Below, piece by piece: positions 9,517-21,900 of a DNA stretch of 47,259 bases. The stretch is from Anaeromyces robustus (Eukaryota; Neocallimastigomycota; Neocallimastigomycetes; Neocallimastigales; Neocallimastigaceae), in assembly GCA_002104895.1 (NCBI GenBank), contig MCFG01000183.1:82501-129759 (forward strand). The letters run 5' to 3'. Within the stretch, counting starts at the first letter, position 1; each line of letters opens with the position of its first letter. A model generated the notes under the pieces. The model did no database searches, had not been told where the DNA came from, and saw nothing but the letters and a program-made list of their open reading frames with translations. Position numbers and translations under genes: made by a program.

Positions 9517-11157
9517 TTATAATGCATTAGGTTCTTTTCCACACTTATAATCTCCTTCACATAATTCAATCCATACATTATCTTTATAAGCTGCAGTTGA
9601 GGTTGTGTGGGTTGATAAAACAGGGAAAACTTTATTAATTTCTCCTATTTTCCATGGATAAGTTGTTAATGATCCAGTTTTTGTTATTTTTATTTTAGTA
9701 GAGAAGTATCCCCATTGGTTATCATAATCACCAAAAGGATTTTTACCCCATTTACCAACTTTTATTCCAAACATCTCTCTTAATTTATTGAATCCAGATT
9801 TTCCATAAGTGAATCCAGTAGTATCGTGAGTTAAAATACAGCCACCGCCATCATTAATAAACGCTGTTATTGCATTTACTGCTTTATCTTCAAGTGGAAT
9901 TCCACAATTCGCATCCCATATTCCAAAGAGTATTATATCATAATTCCATTTATCTCCTAATTTTAACCATTCGTATGGTTCTTTATTGAAATTAGTTAAA
10001 CAAACAGAGTTAACATCGATAATCCCTTTTCCATATCCTTCAATTTCCATCCATTGCCTCAATTGATTTGCTGCTTCTACTTTAGGATATATTTGTAATA
10101 TTTTAATTTTTTGTTGTCTTTTACATTCTTTTTCTAATTTACTTATTCTTTCAGATAGCATTTTTATTGTACCATTTTCTAATTTACCTATTCTTTCAAA
10201 TAGCGTTTTTATTGCACCATCTTCTAATTTACTTATTCTTTCAGATAGCATTTTTATTGTACCATTTTCTAATTTACCTATCCTTTCAAATAACGATTTT
10301 ATTGCGCCATCTTCTAATTTACCTATTCTTTCAAATAGCGATTTTATTTCACCATCTTCTAATTTACCTGTTTTTTCAAATAGCATTTTTAATGCACCAT
10401 CTATATCATGTTCCTTAAACGTTAATTCTTCAATTTGTTTATTTAATTTATTTATTAATTTACTTTGATCAATTTTTTGTTGTTTTTTATATTTTTCTAA
10501 TTTATTTGTTATTCTAGATAGATTTTTTATTACATTTTCTATATCTTGATCCTTATACGTTAAATTATCTATTTTTTCAGATAGTATTTTTATTGCCCCA
10601 TTTATATCTTGATCCTTATACGTTAAATTATCTATTTTTTCAGATAGTATTTTTATTGCACCATTTATATCTTGTTCCTTATACGTTAAATTATCTATTT
10701 TTTCAGATAATATTTTTATTGCGCCATTTATATCTTGCTCCTTAAACGTTAATTCTTCAATTCGTTCATTTAATTTATTTATTAATCTATTTTGATCAAA
10801 TTTCTTTTTCATTTTAATTTCTGCAATTAATGGTTCTTCCGATACTGAAACAAACATCTTTAATAAAAGTATTAATTGATTATCATTTATTATTTCTTTA
10901 ATAGATACTAAATTTTCATCAATTAGTTTTGAGATTAAATCATATACTTTTTCTAAGTTATCCCAAAATCTAAATATATTTCCTGATTCAACTTCACCAA
11001 TGTTAATTTTTGTATTATAAAAATAACCATCTGTAGTACTTTCTTTTTTTACAAATAGTTCAATATAACTATTTTTTTTGTCATATTCTACTTTAAAACT
11101 ATATTTTTCAGAAGAATATTCCAATGTTTGATTTTTACTTTTGATATTATTATCCAT
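9517..11157 (-). CDS. Paralogue B: shared N-terminal module, repeat-expanded coiled coil, DUF5057/ThuA-like domain with truncated C-terminus
   Basis: 546 residues, intronless, no signal peptide. Residues 1-115 are the shared module. About 120-345 is a long coiled coil built from three to four 21-residue repeats (DINGAIKILSEKIDNLTYK) and six 15-residue repeats (GAIKSLFERIGKLED). From about 350 (KILQIYPKVEAANQLRQW) comes an alpha/beta domain with DIILFGIWDANCGI and FINDGGGCILTHDTTG. This is the look of a ThuA/class I amidotransferase-type fold, and it recalls bacterial DUF5057 proteins. No enzyme activity is claimed. Compared with paralogue C, a single base difference turns a Lys codon into TAA at 9519-9517. 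The last 48 codons (down to 9373, including MIQVGHSNN) remain intact beyond the stop, so the loss is recent or a sequence error. Confidence 0.85.
   Translation of the reverse strand: MDNNIKSKNQTLEYSSEKYSFKVEYDKKNSYIELFVKKESTTDGYFYNTKINIGEVESGNIFRFWDNLEKVYDLISKLIDENLVSIKEIINDNQLILLLKMFVSVSEEPLIAEIKMKKKFDQNRLINKLNERIEELTFKEQDINGAIKILSEKIDNLTYKEQDINGAIKILSEKIDNLTYKDQDINGAIKILSEKIDNLTYKDQDIENVIKNLSRITNKLEKYKKQQKIDQSKLINKLNKQIEELTFKEHDIDGALKMLFEKTGKLEDGEIKSLFERIGKLEDGAIKSLFERIGKLENGTIKMLSERISKLEDGAIKTLFERIGKLENGTIKMLSERISKLEKECKRQQKIKILQIYPKVEAANQLRQWMEIEGYGKGIIDVNSVCLTNFNKEPYEWLKLGDKWNYDIILFGIWDANCGIPLEDKAVNAITAFINDGGGCILTHDTTGFTYGKSGFNKLREMFGIKVGKWGKNPFGDYDNQWGYFSTKIKITKTGSLTTYPWKIGEINKVFPVLSTHTTSTAAYKDNVWIELCEGDYKCGKEPNAL
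10132..10401 (-). repeat. 45-bp coding minisatellite, six units, in paralogue B
   Basis: Six in-frame units each encode 15 residues (consensus GAIKSLFERIGKLED). Alternate units (LFERIGKLEN then MLSERISKLED) make a 90-bp higher-order repeat copied twice. Paralogue C has about one unit and A none in this form, so the array expanded after duplication. Confidence 0.9.
10505..10745 (-). repeat. 63-bp coding minisatellite in paralogue B
   Basis: Three close copies (starting near 10557, 10620 and 10683) and one diverged copy each encode 21 residues, three heptads of the form DINGAIKILSEKIDNLTYK. Recent copies differ by only a few bases. Confidence 0.9.
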
Positions 11158-11213
11158 TTTATATTATTATAAAAAATATTATTATTTTAAAATAAGTTTT
11201 ATATTTATACAGG
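11158..11213 (-). promoter_or_regulatory. Conserved leader upstream of paralogue B
   Basis: Copy of the leader described for paralogue A, differing at a few bases (plus-strand TATATTATTATAAAAAATAT then TTTTAAAATAAGTTTTATAT). Confidence 0.55.
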
Positions 11214-11467
11214 AAAATAAAAAAAAAAAACTAAAAAAGAATTATAGTCATATATAAATAAATTAAACCTTTTGTATTTCATATAATTTTTTATTTTATT
11301 TATATTTTATTTTTGCTTATTTTTTGTAAAAAAATGGTTATAACAATAATAAGTTTAAGTTTAAGAATAATAAGATAAGATTTAATATTTCTTCCAAATT
11401 ATCACAAAATCTAAATAACTTATAATATTTTTTTTCCTACAAAAAATTAATTATTATTATAATTTAA

Positions 11468-11645
11468 GGAACATGATTATTATGGAGTAATGCAAAATTT
11501 CAAAATTCCTTTAATAATTGTATTAGCCTTGTCTGAAAGAAAGATTAAATAGATATCGTAGAATAATGTTAGGCAGGTAAGTACTAAATGCGTTTATGAT
11601 GCATTCATGTGCATAAATTACATGATAGTCTATAAATATATATTT
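11468..11645. repeat. Duplicated non-coding block, copy 2
   Basis: Second copy of 6740-6910. It carries the same GGCAGGTAAGTACTAAATG word, followed by a palindromic GATGCATTCATGTGCATAAA also seen near 17155. It lies at the same distance 5' of paralogue B as copy 1 does from A. Confidence 0.7.
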
Positions 11646-12195
11646 TATAATTTATATATGTATTAGATTTATATCTTTTAATAGTATATATTAATAATTT
11701 ATATTATTATAATTTAATATTTCTTATATATATATGTATATAATTTTTTTATTTCGAATTTTAAAAATTTAATAATTATAATTTTTTTTTATCTTTTTTA
11801 TTTTATTTAAATAAAACTTTCTCTTATATAATTTTTTTAGAAACATTGAACTTTCATATATACTATTTAAGAAAATATAACCAACTTTGTATTTTAGCAT
11901 AAATTCGTATCACATAAATTAAAAAAAGAAAAAAACTTAATATATTAAAATAAGTAATAATTTTAATATATATATATATAAAAGAAAATACAACTTTTTA
12001 ATTAAATTGTTTATTTATTAGAACATAATTTGTCTACAGTATTTAAATTACTTTAAACTGTGGCTGATGTTATCATAAGTAATACTCAAATTTTCAATTA
12101 TATATTATTGTTGACAATTAAGAATACTCTTTAATTTTTTAATTATTATAATAATAAAATTATAATAAAATGATGTTTCTTATAATCAATTGATT

Positions 12196-13500
<1,305 letters not shown>

Positions 13501-13501
13501 C

Positions 13502-14716
13502 TTAATTTTTTAAATTAAACAAATAAAAGATGAGATTGGCAATAATCTTTTTTTCATCAGCATTTGCATTATTAGAATGACCTACTTGTATCATGGCACA
13601 TTTATTTTTTATTGAAAGATAAAAATTATCAATATAATTAGCTTCTTTTAATGCATTAGGTTCTTTTCCACACTTATAATCTCCTTCACATAATTCAATC
13701 CATACATTATCTTTATAAACTGCATTTGAGGTTGTGTGGGTTAATAAAACAGGGAAAACTTTATTAATTTCTCCTATTTTCCATGGATAAGTTGTTAATG
13801 ATCCAGTTTTTGTTATTTTTATTTTAGTAGAGAAATATCCCCATTGGTTATCATAATCACCAAAAGGACTTTCACCCCATTTACCAACTTTTATTCGAAA
13901 CATCTCTCTTAATTTATTGAATCCGGATTTTCCATAAGTGAGTCCAATAGTATCGTGAGTTAAAATACAGCCACCGCCATCATTAATAAACGCTGTTATT
14001 GCATTTACTGCTTCATCTTTAAGTGGAATTCCAGAATTTGAATCCCATATTCCAAAGAGTATTATATCATAATTCCATTTATCTCCTAATTTTAACCATT
14101 CGTATGGTTCTTTATTGAAATTAGTTAAACAAACAGAGTTAACATCGACAATCCCTTTTCCATATCCTTCAATTTCCATCCATTGCCTCAATTGATTTGC
14201 TGCTTCTACTCTAGGATATATTTGTAATATCTTAATTTTTTGTTGTCTTTTACATTCTTTTTCTAATTTATCTATTCTTTCAGATAGCTTTTCTATTGTA
14301 CCAATTTGTTCATATAATTTATTTATTAATTCATTTTGATCAAATTTCTTTTTCAATAATTTAATTTTTGCAGTTAATGGTTCTTCTGATCCTGAAACAA
14401 ACATTTTTAATAAAAGTATTAATTGGTTATCATTTATTATTTCTTCAATAGATACTAAATTTTCGTCAATTAATTTTGAAATTAAATTAAATACTTCTTC
14501 TAAGTTATCACAAAGTCTAAATAGTTTTCTTGATTCAATAAATTCACTGAAGTTCATTTTTATGTTATAAAAATAACTATCTATAATACTTTCTTTTTCT
14601 ACAAATAATTCAATAAAATTATTTTTGCTTTTGTCATATTCTACTTTAAGACGATATTTTTCAGAAGAATATTCCAATATTTGATTTTTACTTTTGATAT
14701 TATTATCCATTTCCAT
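13502..14716 (-). CDS. Paralogue C: shared N-terminal module, short coiled coil, complete DUF5057/ThuA-like domain
   Basis: 404 residues, intronless, no signal peptide. The N-terminal module (1-117) matches A and B. The coiled coil (about 120-160) is short, with one IEKLSERIDKLEKE unit. The C-terminal domain (about 161-404) is full length and about 90% like that of B. It has KILQIYPRVE, DIILFGIWDSNSGI, FINDGGGCILTHDT, DNQWGYFSTKI, TKTGSLTTYPWKIG and a closing MIQVGHSNN with an amphipathic last helix. The pattern recalls DUF5057/ThuA-like proteins of gut Clostridia, so transfer from rumen bacteria is possible. Two in-frame ATGs lie six bases apart (14716 and 14710); the second aligns with the start of A and B. 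Function is unknown, and no catalytic Cys can be assigned. Confidence 0.87.
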   Translation of the reverse strand: MEMDNNIKSKNQILEYSSEKYRLKVEYDKSKNNFIELFVEKESIIDSYFYNIKMNFSEFIESRKLFRLCDNLEEVFNLISKLIDENLVSIEEIINDNQLILLLKMFVSGSEEPLTAKIKLLKKKFDQNELINKLYEQIGTIEKLSERIDKLEKECKRQQKIKILQIYPRVEAANQLRQWMEIEGYGKGIVDVNSVCLTNFNKEPYEWLKLGDKWNYDIILFGIWDSNSGIPLKDEAVNAITAFINDGGGCILTHDTIGLTYGKSGFNKLREMFRIKVGKWGESPFGDYDNQWGYFSTKIKITKTGSLTTYPWKIGEINKVFPVLLTHTTSNAVYKDNVWIELCEGDYKCGKEPNALKEANYIDNFYLSIKNKCAMIQVGHSNNANADEKKIIANLIFYLFNLKN

Positions 14717-14772
14717 TTTATATTATTATAAAAAATATTATTATTTTAAAATAAGTTTTTATATTTATAGAG
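14717..14772 (-). promoter_or_regulatory. Conserved leader upstream of paralogue C
   Basis: Third copy of the family leader. Beyond it the similarity to A and B fades, so this is the best-conserved non-coding part of the array. Confidence 0.5.
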
Positions 14773-15132
14773 AAAAAAAAGAAAGAATTATATGAAGTAC
14801 AAAAGGTTTAATTTTATTTATATTTATATATAAATATATAATTTTATTTATATTTTTTAATTTTTTTTTTTTTTTTTGTAAGAAATGTTAATAACAATAA
14901 GTTATCCCAAATTCTAAATAACTTTAAAAAACATCAATAATAATTTTTTCCCACAAAAATCTTATTCAATATTCTTTATTAATTATTTTATTATAATTTA
15001 AATAAATATAAAAGTATAAAAGTCATATTCATTTTAAATATAAAAATAATAAATGGAATGTCAAATATATATCTAAGTTCTTTCAATAAGATTTTCTGAA
15101 ATTATTTAATTTTTATTTATATTTTTAATAAA

Positions 15133-16135
15133 TTATTACATATTTTAGCAATCCTTTTCAATAAAATGACCAAACCTTTCAAATTCATTGCTTACACCAC
15201 CACTCTGAATTTGTTGATTTACAACATGTTGAGGAGGTACTAGTACTGGAGGATATAGTTGTGGTTTAAGAATTTTTTCTATTTTTTCTATTTATTTTTC
15301 AAATATAGATTCATCAAGATGTTTCCATTTTTCAATATTTTCTATTTTTTTTTTTCAAATATAGATCCATCAGGACGTTCCCATATTTCAATATTTTTAT
15401 ATTTCTGATAAAACTATCCATCTTTTTCATATGAATTCCCTACAGTGTTTTTTACTTTAAAACCAGTAATAATTTTATAAGCAATATGATTATTAATTAT
15501 AAGTTCTGCTTTTTTGATTAATTCTTTTCCATTTATTGTGTCTATATAACTTTTCATAAATGGTATTGCTTCTAATTTATCAATATTTATTTGATATCCA
15601 TTTTGTCTACAACTTTTACTAATTTGTTTCTTATGAACTAACTTTTCATTTTTATTTTCAAATTCTGGAATTACAACAACTTTTCCTCTAGTATTTGATA
15701 AAATATTATCTTCATATGTAAATAATTCTTCCATTGGATATAATACACTATTAATTTTGTCATGACTATATTTTATAGTTCTTTTTTTTGAAGTGGAAAT
15801 GAAAGTTCATATGTTTTTCCAATTGTTCCATCGTCTAATGATTCTTGAACTGTTATGGTAATATTTATCTTCATTAATTGTAAGATTAATAATTTTTTTA
15901 TATTCTTAACTTTAATATTTTGATCAATTATTAAACTTTTATAATTATCTAATTCTAAGTATTCTTCTAATATATAATTTTTTGAATTTGGTTTGTTTGA
16001 ATTAATCGAATCAACTTGTTCTTTTTTTTTCTGTCTTTTTTATTAATATTGATCCATCTGGACGTCTCTATTTTTCAGGAACTTCGATTATTTGATAACT
16101 ATTTTTTAATTTTTTTATAGACTTATTATGTGATA
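15133..16135 (-). pseudogene. Decayed gene of unknown family with repeated RPDGSI motif
   Basis: Coding-like minus-strand sequence in shifting frames. An upstream piece reads SYQIIEVPEK, then a stop where a Trp codon would fit (TAG in place of TGG), then RRPDGSILIKK. An acidic stretch (YILEEYLELDNYKSLIIDQN) and a piece with SLDDGTIGKTYELSFPL follow. The longest intact part is 15734-15414 (106 residues, MEELFTYEDNILSNTRGKVV). Two more copies of the motif (EIWERPDGSIFEK, EKWKHLDESIFEK) and an end like PPQHVVNQQIQSGG complete it. Stops and frame changes are several, so it is probably dead. I do not recognise the family. Its neighbour is paralogue C on the same strand. Confidence 0.55.
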
Positions 16136-16154
16136 TTAACATGAATGTATCGGA

Positions 16155-16535
16155 ATTAAATTCCCTGCCTTATCTTTTTGGCGTTGACGCCATTGGTATA
16201 TTTATATATTTTACACTTGTACTTAAACCCTAACTTAATAACAGGTCCATTCTACAAGTCCCACATATGAATAGTGGTCACCAATGAAACCGCCCAATAA
16301 TAGAGCCGCACCCATATTATTAGACTTAAAGTTCTACTCAATATACTAATATTATTTAATGAGGCTTGAGTAGCTACGCCTCAAATACTATACCTGAGTA
16401 ACTACCTTGCCACTATGTAAAACCTGTGAAGGAGCAAACCACTTGTGTTTGGGGTAGATGAGGTGTCAATCCAGAAGCCTTATGTTTACTAAGGAAACAC
16501 TTTAACAATCAGGATAGAAACTGGTCGACTACAAA
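16155..16535. repeat. GC-rich repeat-like or structured island
   Basis: About 380 bases near 40% GC in a region otherwise below 15%. It is dense in short hairpins, e.g. GGCGTTGACGCC (16180-16191) and GAGGC..GCCTC (16361-16382). It contains GGGGTAGATGAGGTGTCAAT and GATAGAAACTGGTCGAC. No frame is open through it. It has the look of a SINE, a LINE 3' end or another multicopy element rather than a gene. The family and orientation are not determined. Confidence 0.5.
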
Positions 16536-17605
16536 TTATGTTATTATTTTTATTTTTTTCTTTTTTTTTTTTATTCTGAATCATGAATCATAAAAAAATA
16601 TTATCACTATGAAAAAAAAAATAAAAAAAAAATAATTCATTATATTTAGTGTTATATTGCAGCACATTTTTTTAGTATTATATAAATAAGTTTATTATAA
16701 TTAATTTAAATATTTTTTAAATTAAGATAACCTTTTTAAACTATTTTAAATTATAATGACGTAAGATAATTAAAAGATTCATATTAATTCATTAAATAAT
16801 TAGCTCATTCCTTAAAATTATGTGTAAATTAATTATTTTAATAGTTAATAAACTATAAATTTTAATTTTAAATCAAAATAAGATAAAATAATTTTAAACT
16901 TTTTTTTTTTTTTTAAAATAAAAAAAAATTATTATTTTTTTTATTTGATGGATTAAAAAAATTAAATGGATTTAAAAATGTTGATTGATGAGTTATGCGT
17001 CTTTGATATGAAACCAATAATTTAGAATGAACTTATATATTAAATAAATATATATTTAAAAGATAATGAATGAAAAGTATATATTTAAAAAGTTTATTCT
17101 TTCTAAATAATAAAAACCACTATAAATTGATAAATTATGTGAATTCATTATTTATTATGCATTCATGTGCATAAATCACATGATAGTCTATAAATATGTA
17201 TCAGAATAAATAATTATTAAAATTATTAAATATATATCTTTTAATAATATATAAATTATTATTATATATTATAATTTAAATATTTCTAGATAATAAAATT
17301 TAATAATTATAAGTAATAAAATAAAATTATACTATTAAAAGCAACCAGCATATATAAAAGACTTGCATATCAGATTATAAGAAATTAAATTAACTAGATC
17401 TTACATAGATATTATTTTTATATTCATTATAAGAATTTTTATTAATTATTTATGTTATTAATACAATAGTATTAATGATAAAATAATAAATAAATAAATA
17501 AATTAATAAATAAATTAAAAAATAAATAAATTAATAAATAAATAAATAAATAAATTAAATAAATTATAATTTATCTGAATTATTTTTCTTTAATGTTCTT
17601 GACAT

Positions 17606-17637
<32 letters not shown>

Positions 17638-18095
17638 CATATGATAAATTATTAAAAATACAATTTTTAAAAATTTAAATATTATAAAAAAAAAACAAAT
17701 AGTAAAAACTGCCTTTATTATTATTTATTATCATTAAAAAATTTTTGTTAATTTTTTTTTTAAATTATTTTAATTATATATAAAAAAAAAGTGGAATGAT
17801 TTTTTATTAATCAATAATAATTAATTAATTATAAAAAAAAAATAAATTAATTTATTTAAATTTTATCCTATTAGAATTTATTATTTATACAGTGCTTTTC
17901 ATAAAATTTTTATAATTTTTATTTTATTTTTATTTTAATATTATTGATATTATTTATTTATTTATTTATTTATTATTTATTTAATTTATTATTTATTAAT
18001 TTATTTATTTAATTTATTTATTTATTTAATTTATTATTTATTAATTTATTTATTTATTTTTAATTTATTTATTTATTATTTTATTATTATTTCTT

Positions 18096-18126
<31 letters not shown>

Positions 18127-18927
18127 TTATTATTATTATATATAAAAGGATCAATATCAATATCAATTAAAATTAGTTTAACAGGATTAATATGTGTTTA
18201 TTTCTATTAATTATGTTATATATGATATATGATATATGATAAATGATAAATGATATATGATAGAATATTTCATATATTGAAATATGCTTTTTATTATATT
18301 TTTAGTCTTGTTTTTTTATTAGTCATTTTTTGAGATCTCAGTTTTATAATAATTACAAATTTATTGGAAAAATAACCAAATAATATATGATAATAATATA
18401 TTATTAATATAATCATTTTTTATAAGATAATACAGAAAATTTTGCTCATGATTTTTTTGAATTTCCAAGTATTTTTTTATATTGAATAATTTAATTTATT
18501 TTTAATATATTATGTAATATATTATATAATATACATTAATAATATAAAATCACCAAACTACTAATTTAATTAAAATTAAAAAAATTTTTTTTTATATAAA
18601 AGTGACATTTTCACTTTTTTTTTTTTTTTTTTTTTTTTAATTATCAATATAATTGCATTTGCATATTTAATTAAAATTTATTATATATTGAAAATAATTA
18701 ATAAAATGGAATATTAAATATAAAAAAAAAAAAAAAAAAAACACACACACACGACATATATTAGATAAAAAAACAAAATATATTAATTATATAATATTAA
18801 TTATAAAGTCATTATATATCATACAATAATTTAAAATAAAAATTTAATTAAAAATATCAAAACTGGAAAAAGATTCTTATTTTTGATAATTTAATTTAGT
18901 AATATATACAATTAAACATTAAGAAAA
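16536..18927. other. Gene-free A/T-rich region with microsatellites, 5' flank of the ABC transporter
   Basis: It holds poly-T tracts (about 17608-17637 and 18615-18638), (TTTA)n near 17950-18070, (TTC)n at 18090-18123 and (GATATAT)n-like repeats near 18220-18260. A short (CA)n follows poly-A at about 18721-18752. A 50-base match to the end of the paralogue array lies at 17157-17210. No gene is seen. Confidence 0.65.
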
Positions 18928-21900
18928 ATGTCAGCATCAGAAAATACGCTGGATATTACGAATATTCAGTCATCTAGTGATAACCTTATAGAACCTAAAA
19001 TAGAAGAAAATAAACTTAAGAAAGTGTCCTATTTAGGACTTTTTAAGTATTCTTCTACTCTTGAAAAATTTATGGTCATATTAGGTATTATAGGTTCAAT
19101 AGCTCAAGGTTTAACAATGCCTATTATGTAAGTTTTTATAATTTTTCTTTATAAAATTATATTGGTGAAAAAAAAATATTTATATATATAGGAATGACAA
19201 ATTATTAATAAATGAATAAATGAATAAATAATATATAATATTAATTATATATACAATAGGATTGAAGTTATGAGTGATTTAATTAATATTTTTATGAATC
19301 TTGTAGCTTCTGTAACCATCAGAAATTTAACTGGTATTAAAGATAATGTAATTATTTTGGAGTTAAAAAATAAAAACAATTATAATGATTATAGAATATT
19401 TTTTATATATAATTAAAAGTACTGATTTATTTATCACTTATAATTAATTAAAAAAGGATGATTTAATTACTGAATTTTTGCAAAAAGCTACTAGTGGTAA
19501 TGAACAAGAATTAGGTGCTTTTTTAGCAGAGCATAAAGAAATTGATATGGAAAAATTACAACAAGCTTCTCAAGGATTCAATACTTCTTCTTATGGTAAT
19601 GATTTTAATGTAGCTTCTCTTTTTATGACAAGTCATGATTTCTGGCATCAATTTCATAAATATATGTTATATTTGGGTTTAGTTGCTATTATGTCATTTG
19701 TTGGTTCATTCCTTATGGATGCTTTTCTTACTGTATCATCCATGCGTCAAGTTACTACTATAAGATCATTAACTTTTAAATCTATTATTAAACAAGAAAT
19801 TCCATGGCATGAAAAAACTAGTCCAGGTGAATTAGCTTCTCGTATTATTAGTGATACGATTTTAATTGAAGAAGGTATAGGTTTTAAATTAGGTTTTGTT
19901 GTTCAAAGTGTAGTTACATTTATTGCTTGTTTTATTTTAGCTTATAGATCAGGTTGGAAATTAGCTTTAGCAATGTCTATTATTATTCCTTTAATTCTTG
20001 TATTAGTTCTTGTTATGGCGTTTATATTAAAAAAATATACCAAAAAAACTCAAGATGCTTATGGTGAATTAGGTGGTATTGCTCAAGAAGCTTTCTCTCA
20101 AATTAGAACTATTGTTTCATTTGGTACTGAACAAAATGAAATTGATCGTTATGTTGAAAAATTAGGTCCAACAAAAAAATATGGTATTATTAAGGGTCAT
20201 ACCTTTGGTATAGTTCTTGGATTAGTATTTGGTATTGTTTATGCTTCATTTGCTATTGCTTTTATTTATGGTACTCATCTTATTAGAGATGGTGAAATGT
20301 TATATGGTGATGTCCTTAGTGTATTTATGGGTATTATGATGGGTGCTATGACTTTATCTGGTAGTGGTGCAATGTTAAATTCATTTAGTGAAGCTACTGG
20401 TGCAGCTTCAAAACTTTTTGATATTATTGAACGTGAACCAAGAATTAATTTAGAAGATGGTTTAATACCAGATAAACCTACTGAAGGTCATATTGAATTC
20501 CAAGATGTACGCTTTAATTATCCATCACGTCCTGATGTAGAAGTTTTAAAAGGTATTTCATTTAAATGTTTACCTGGTCAAACTGTAGCTTTAGTAGGTG
20601 CCTCAGGTTCTGGTAAATCAACTACTGTTCAATTATTAGAAAGGTTTTATAATAAGAAAAGTGGAAGAATTTTAATTGATGGAAGAGATATTGAAGATTA
20701 TAATGTTCAATGGATTCGTTCCCAAATTGGTTTAGTATCTCAAGAACCTACTTTATTTGATAATACGGTTGCTAAAAATATTGCTATTAATTGTCCAAAT
20801 GCTACTCAAGAACAAATTGAAGAAGCAGCTAAATTAGCAAATGCTCATGAATTTATTAAAAATTTATCTAATGGATATGAAACAAGTACGGGTGAAAGAG
20901 GTTTACAAATGAGTGGTGGTCAAAAACAACGTATTTGTATTGCTCGTGCTTTAATTAATAATCCAAAAATTTTATTATTAGATGAAGCAACTTCAGCTTT
21001 AGATAATAAATCTGAAAAAGTTGTTCAAGCTGCATTAGATTCTGCTTCTTCAGGTAGAACAACATTAGTTATAGCTCATCGTTTATCTACTGTGAAAAAT
21101 GCTGATTTAATTATTGTTATGGAAAAGGGTATTATTATTGAATCTGGTACTCATGATGAACTTATGGCATTAAAACAATATTATTATAATTTAGTTAAAA
21201 ATCAAGAAATTAAAATAAAGGAAGAGTTAGAAGAAGAAGAAGAAGAAGAATCTGATACAGAAAATGAAAGCAATGTTATCAATGGAGATAATCAAACTCA
21301 ATTTGTTGAACCAGCTACTTCTCATCGTGAAACTACTGTATTAAGTCGTATTGCCTCTTCAATTTCTATGTCACGTCGTCAAACAACAGGTGGTTTCAGT
21401 GAAATTAGTAAAACTGGTCAAATTGGCGGTAAAACTTATGATTTTAAAGATATGCCATGGAAAAGATATATTAGTTATAATAAACCATATTGGTTTTCTA
21501 ATTTACTTGGTTTTATTGGAGCTCTTTTCAATGGTAGTATCCAACCAGCATTTGCATTTATTTTTTCAGAAGCTCTTAATACTTTTACAAAACAAGGTGA
21601 TGATTTAATTGATGGTGGTGTATTTTGGGGTATAATGTTTATTATTTTAGGTGTATGTAATTTCTTATCATTTTACTTTAATTTTGGTGGTTTCTTTATT
21701 GCTGGTGAACAACTTTCTTATGATTTACGTAAAAGAATGTATAATAGTATGATTCATCAAGAAGTAGGTTTCTTTGATACAAATGATATAGGAGATGGTT
21801 CTGAAAAAGCTCCAGATGGTAGTGGTAATACAACTAGTACCGGTACTTTAACTGCTAAATTAGCTACAGAAGCAGGTCTTGTTCATGGTTTAAATACAAA

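Noticed and set aside
10167-10418. Plus-strand frame with FQIAFLLHHLLIYLF repeats, like a membrane protein
   Set aside because: Antisense of the coding minisatellite of paralogue B; the repeat explains its regularity.
16225-16240. Telomere-like CCCTAAC word
   Set aside because: Single occurrence, no tandem repeats.
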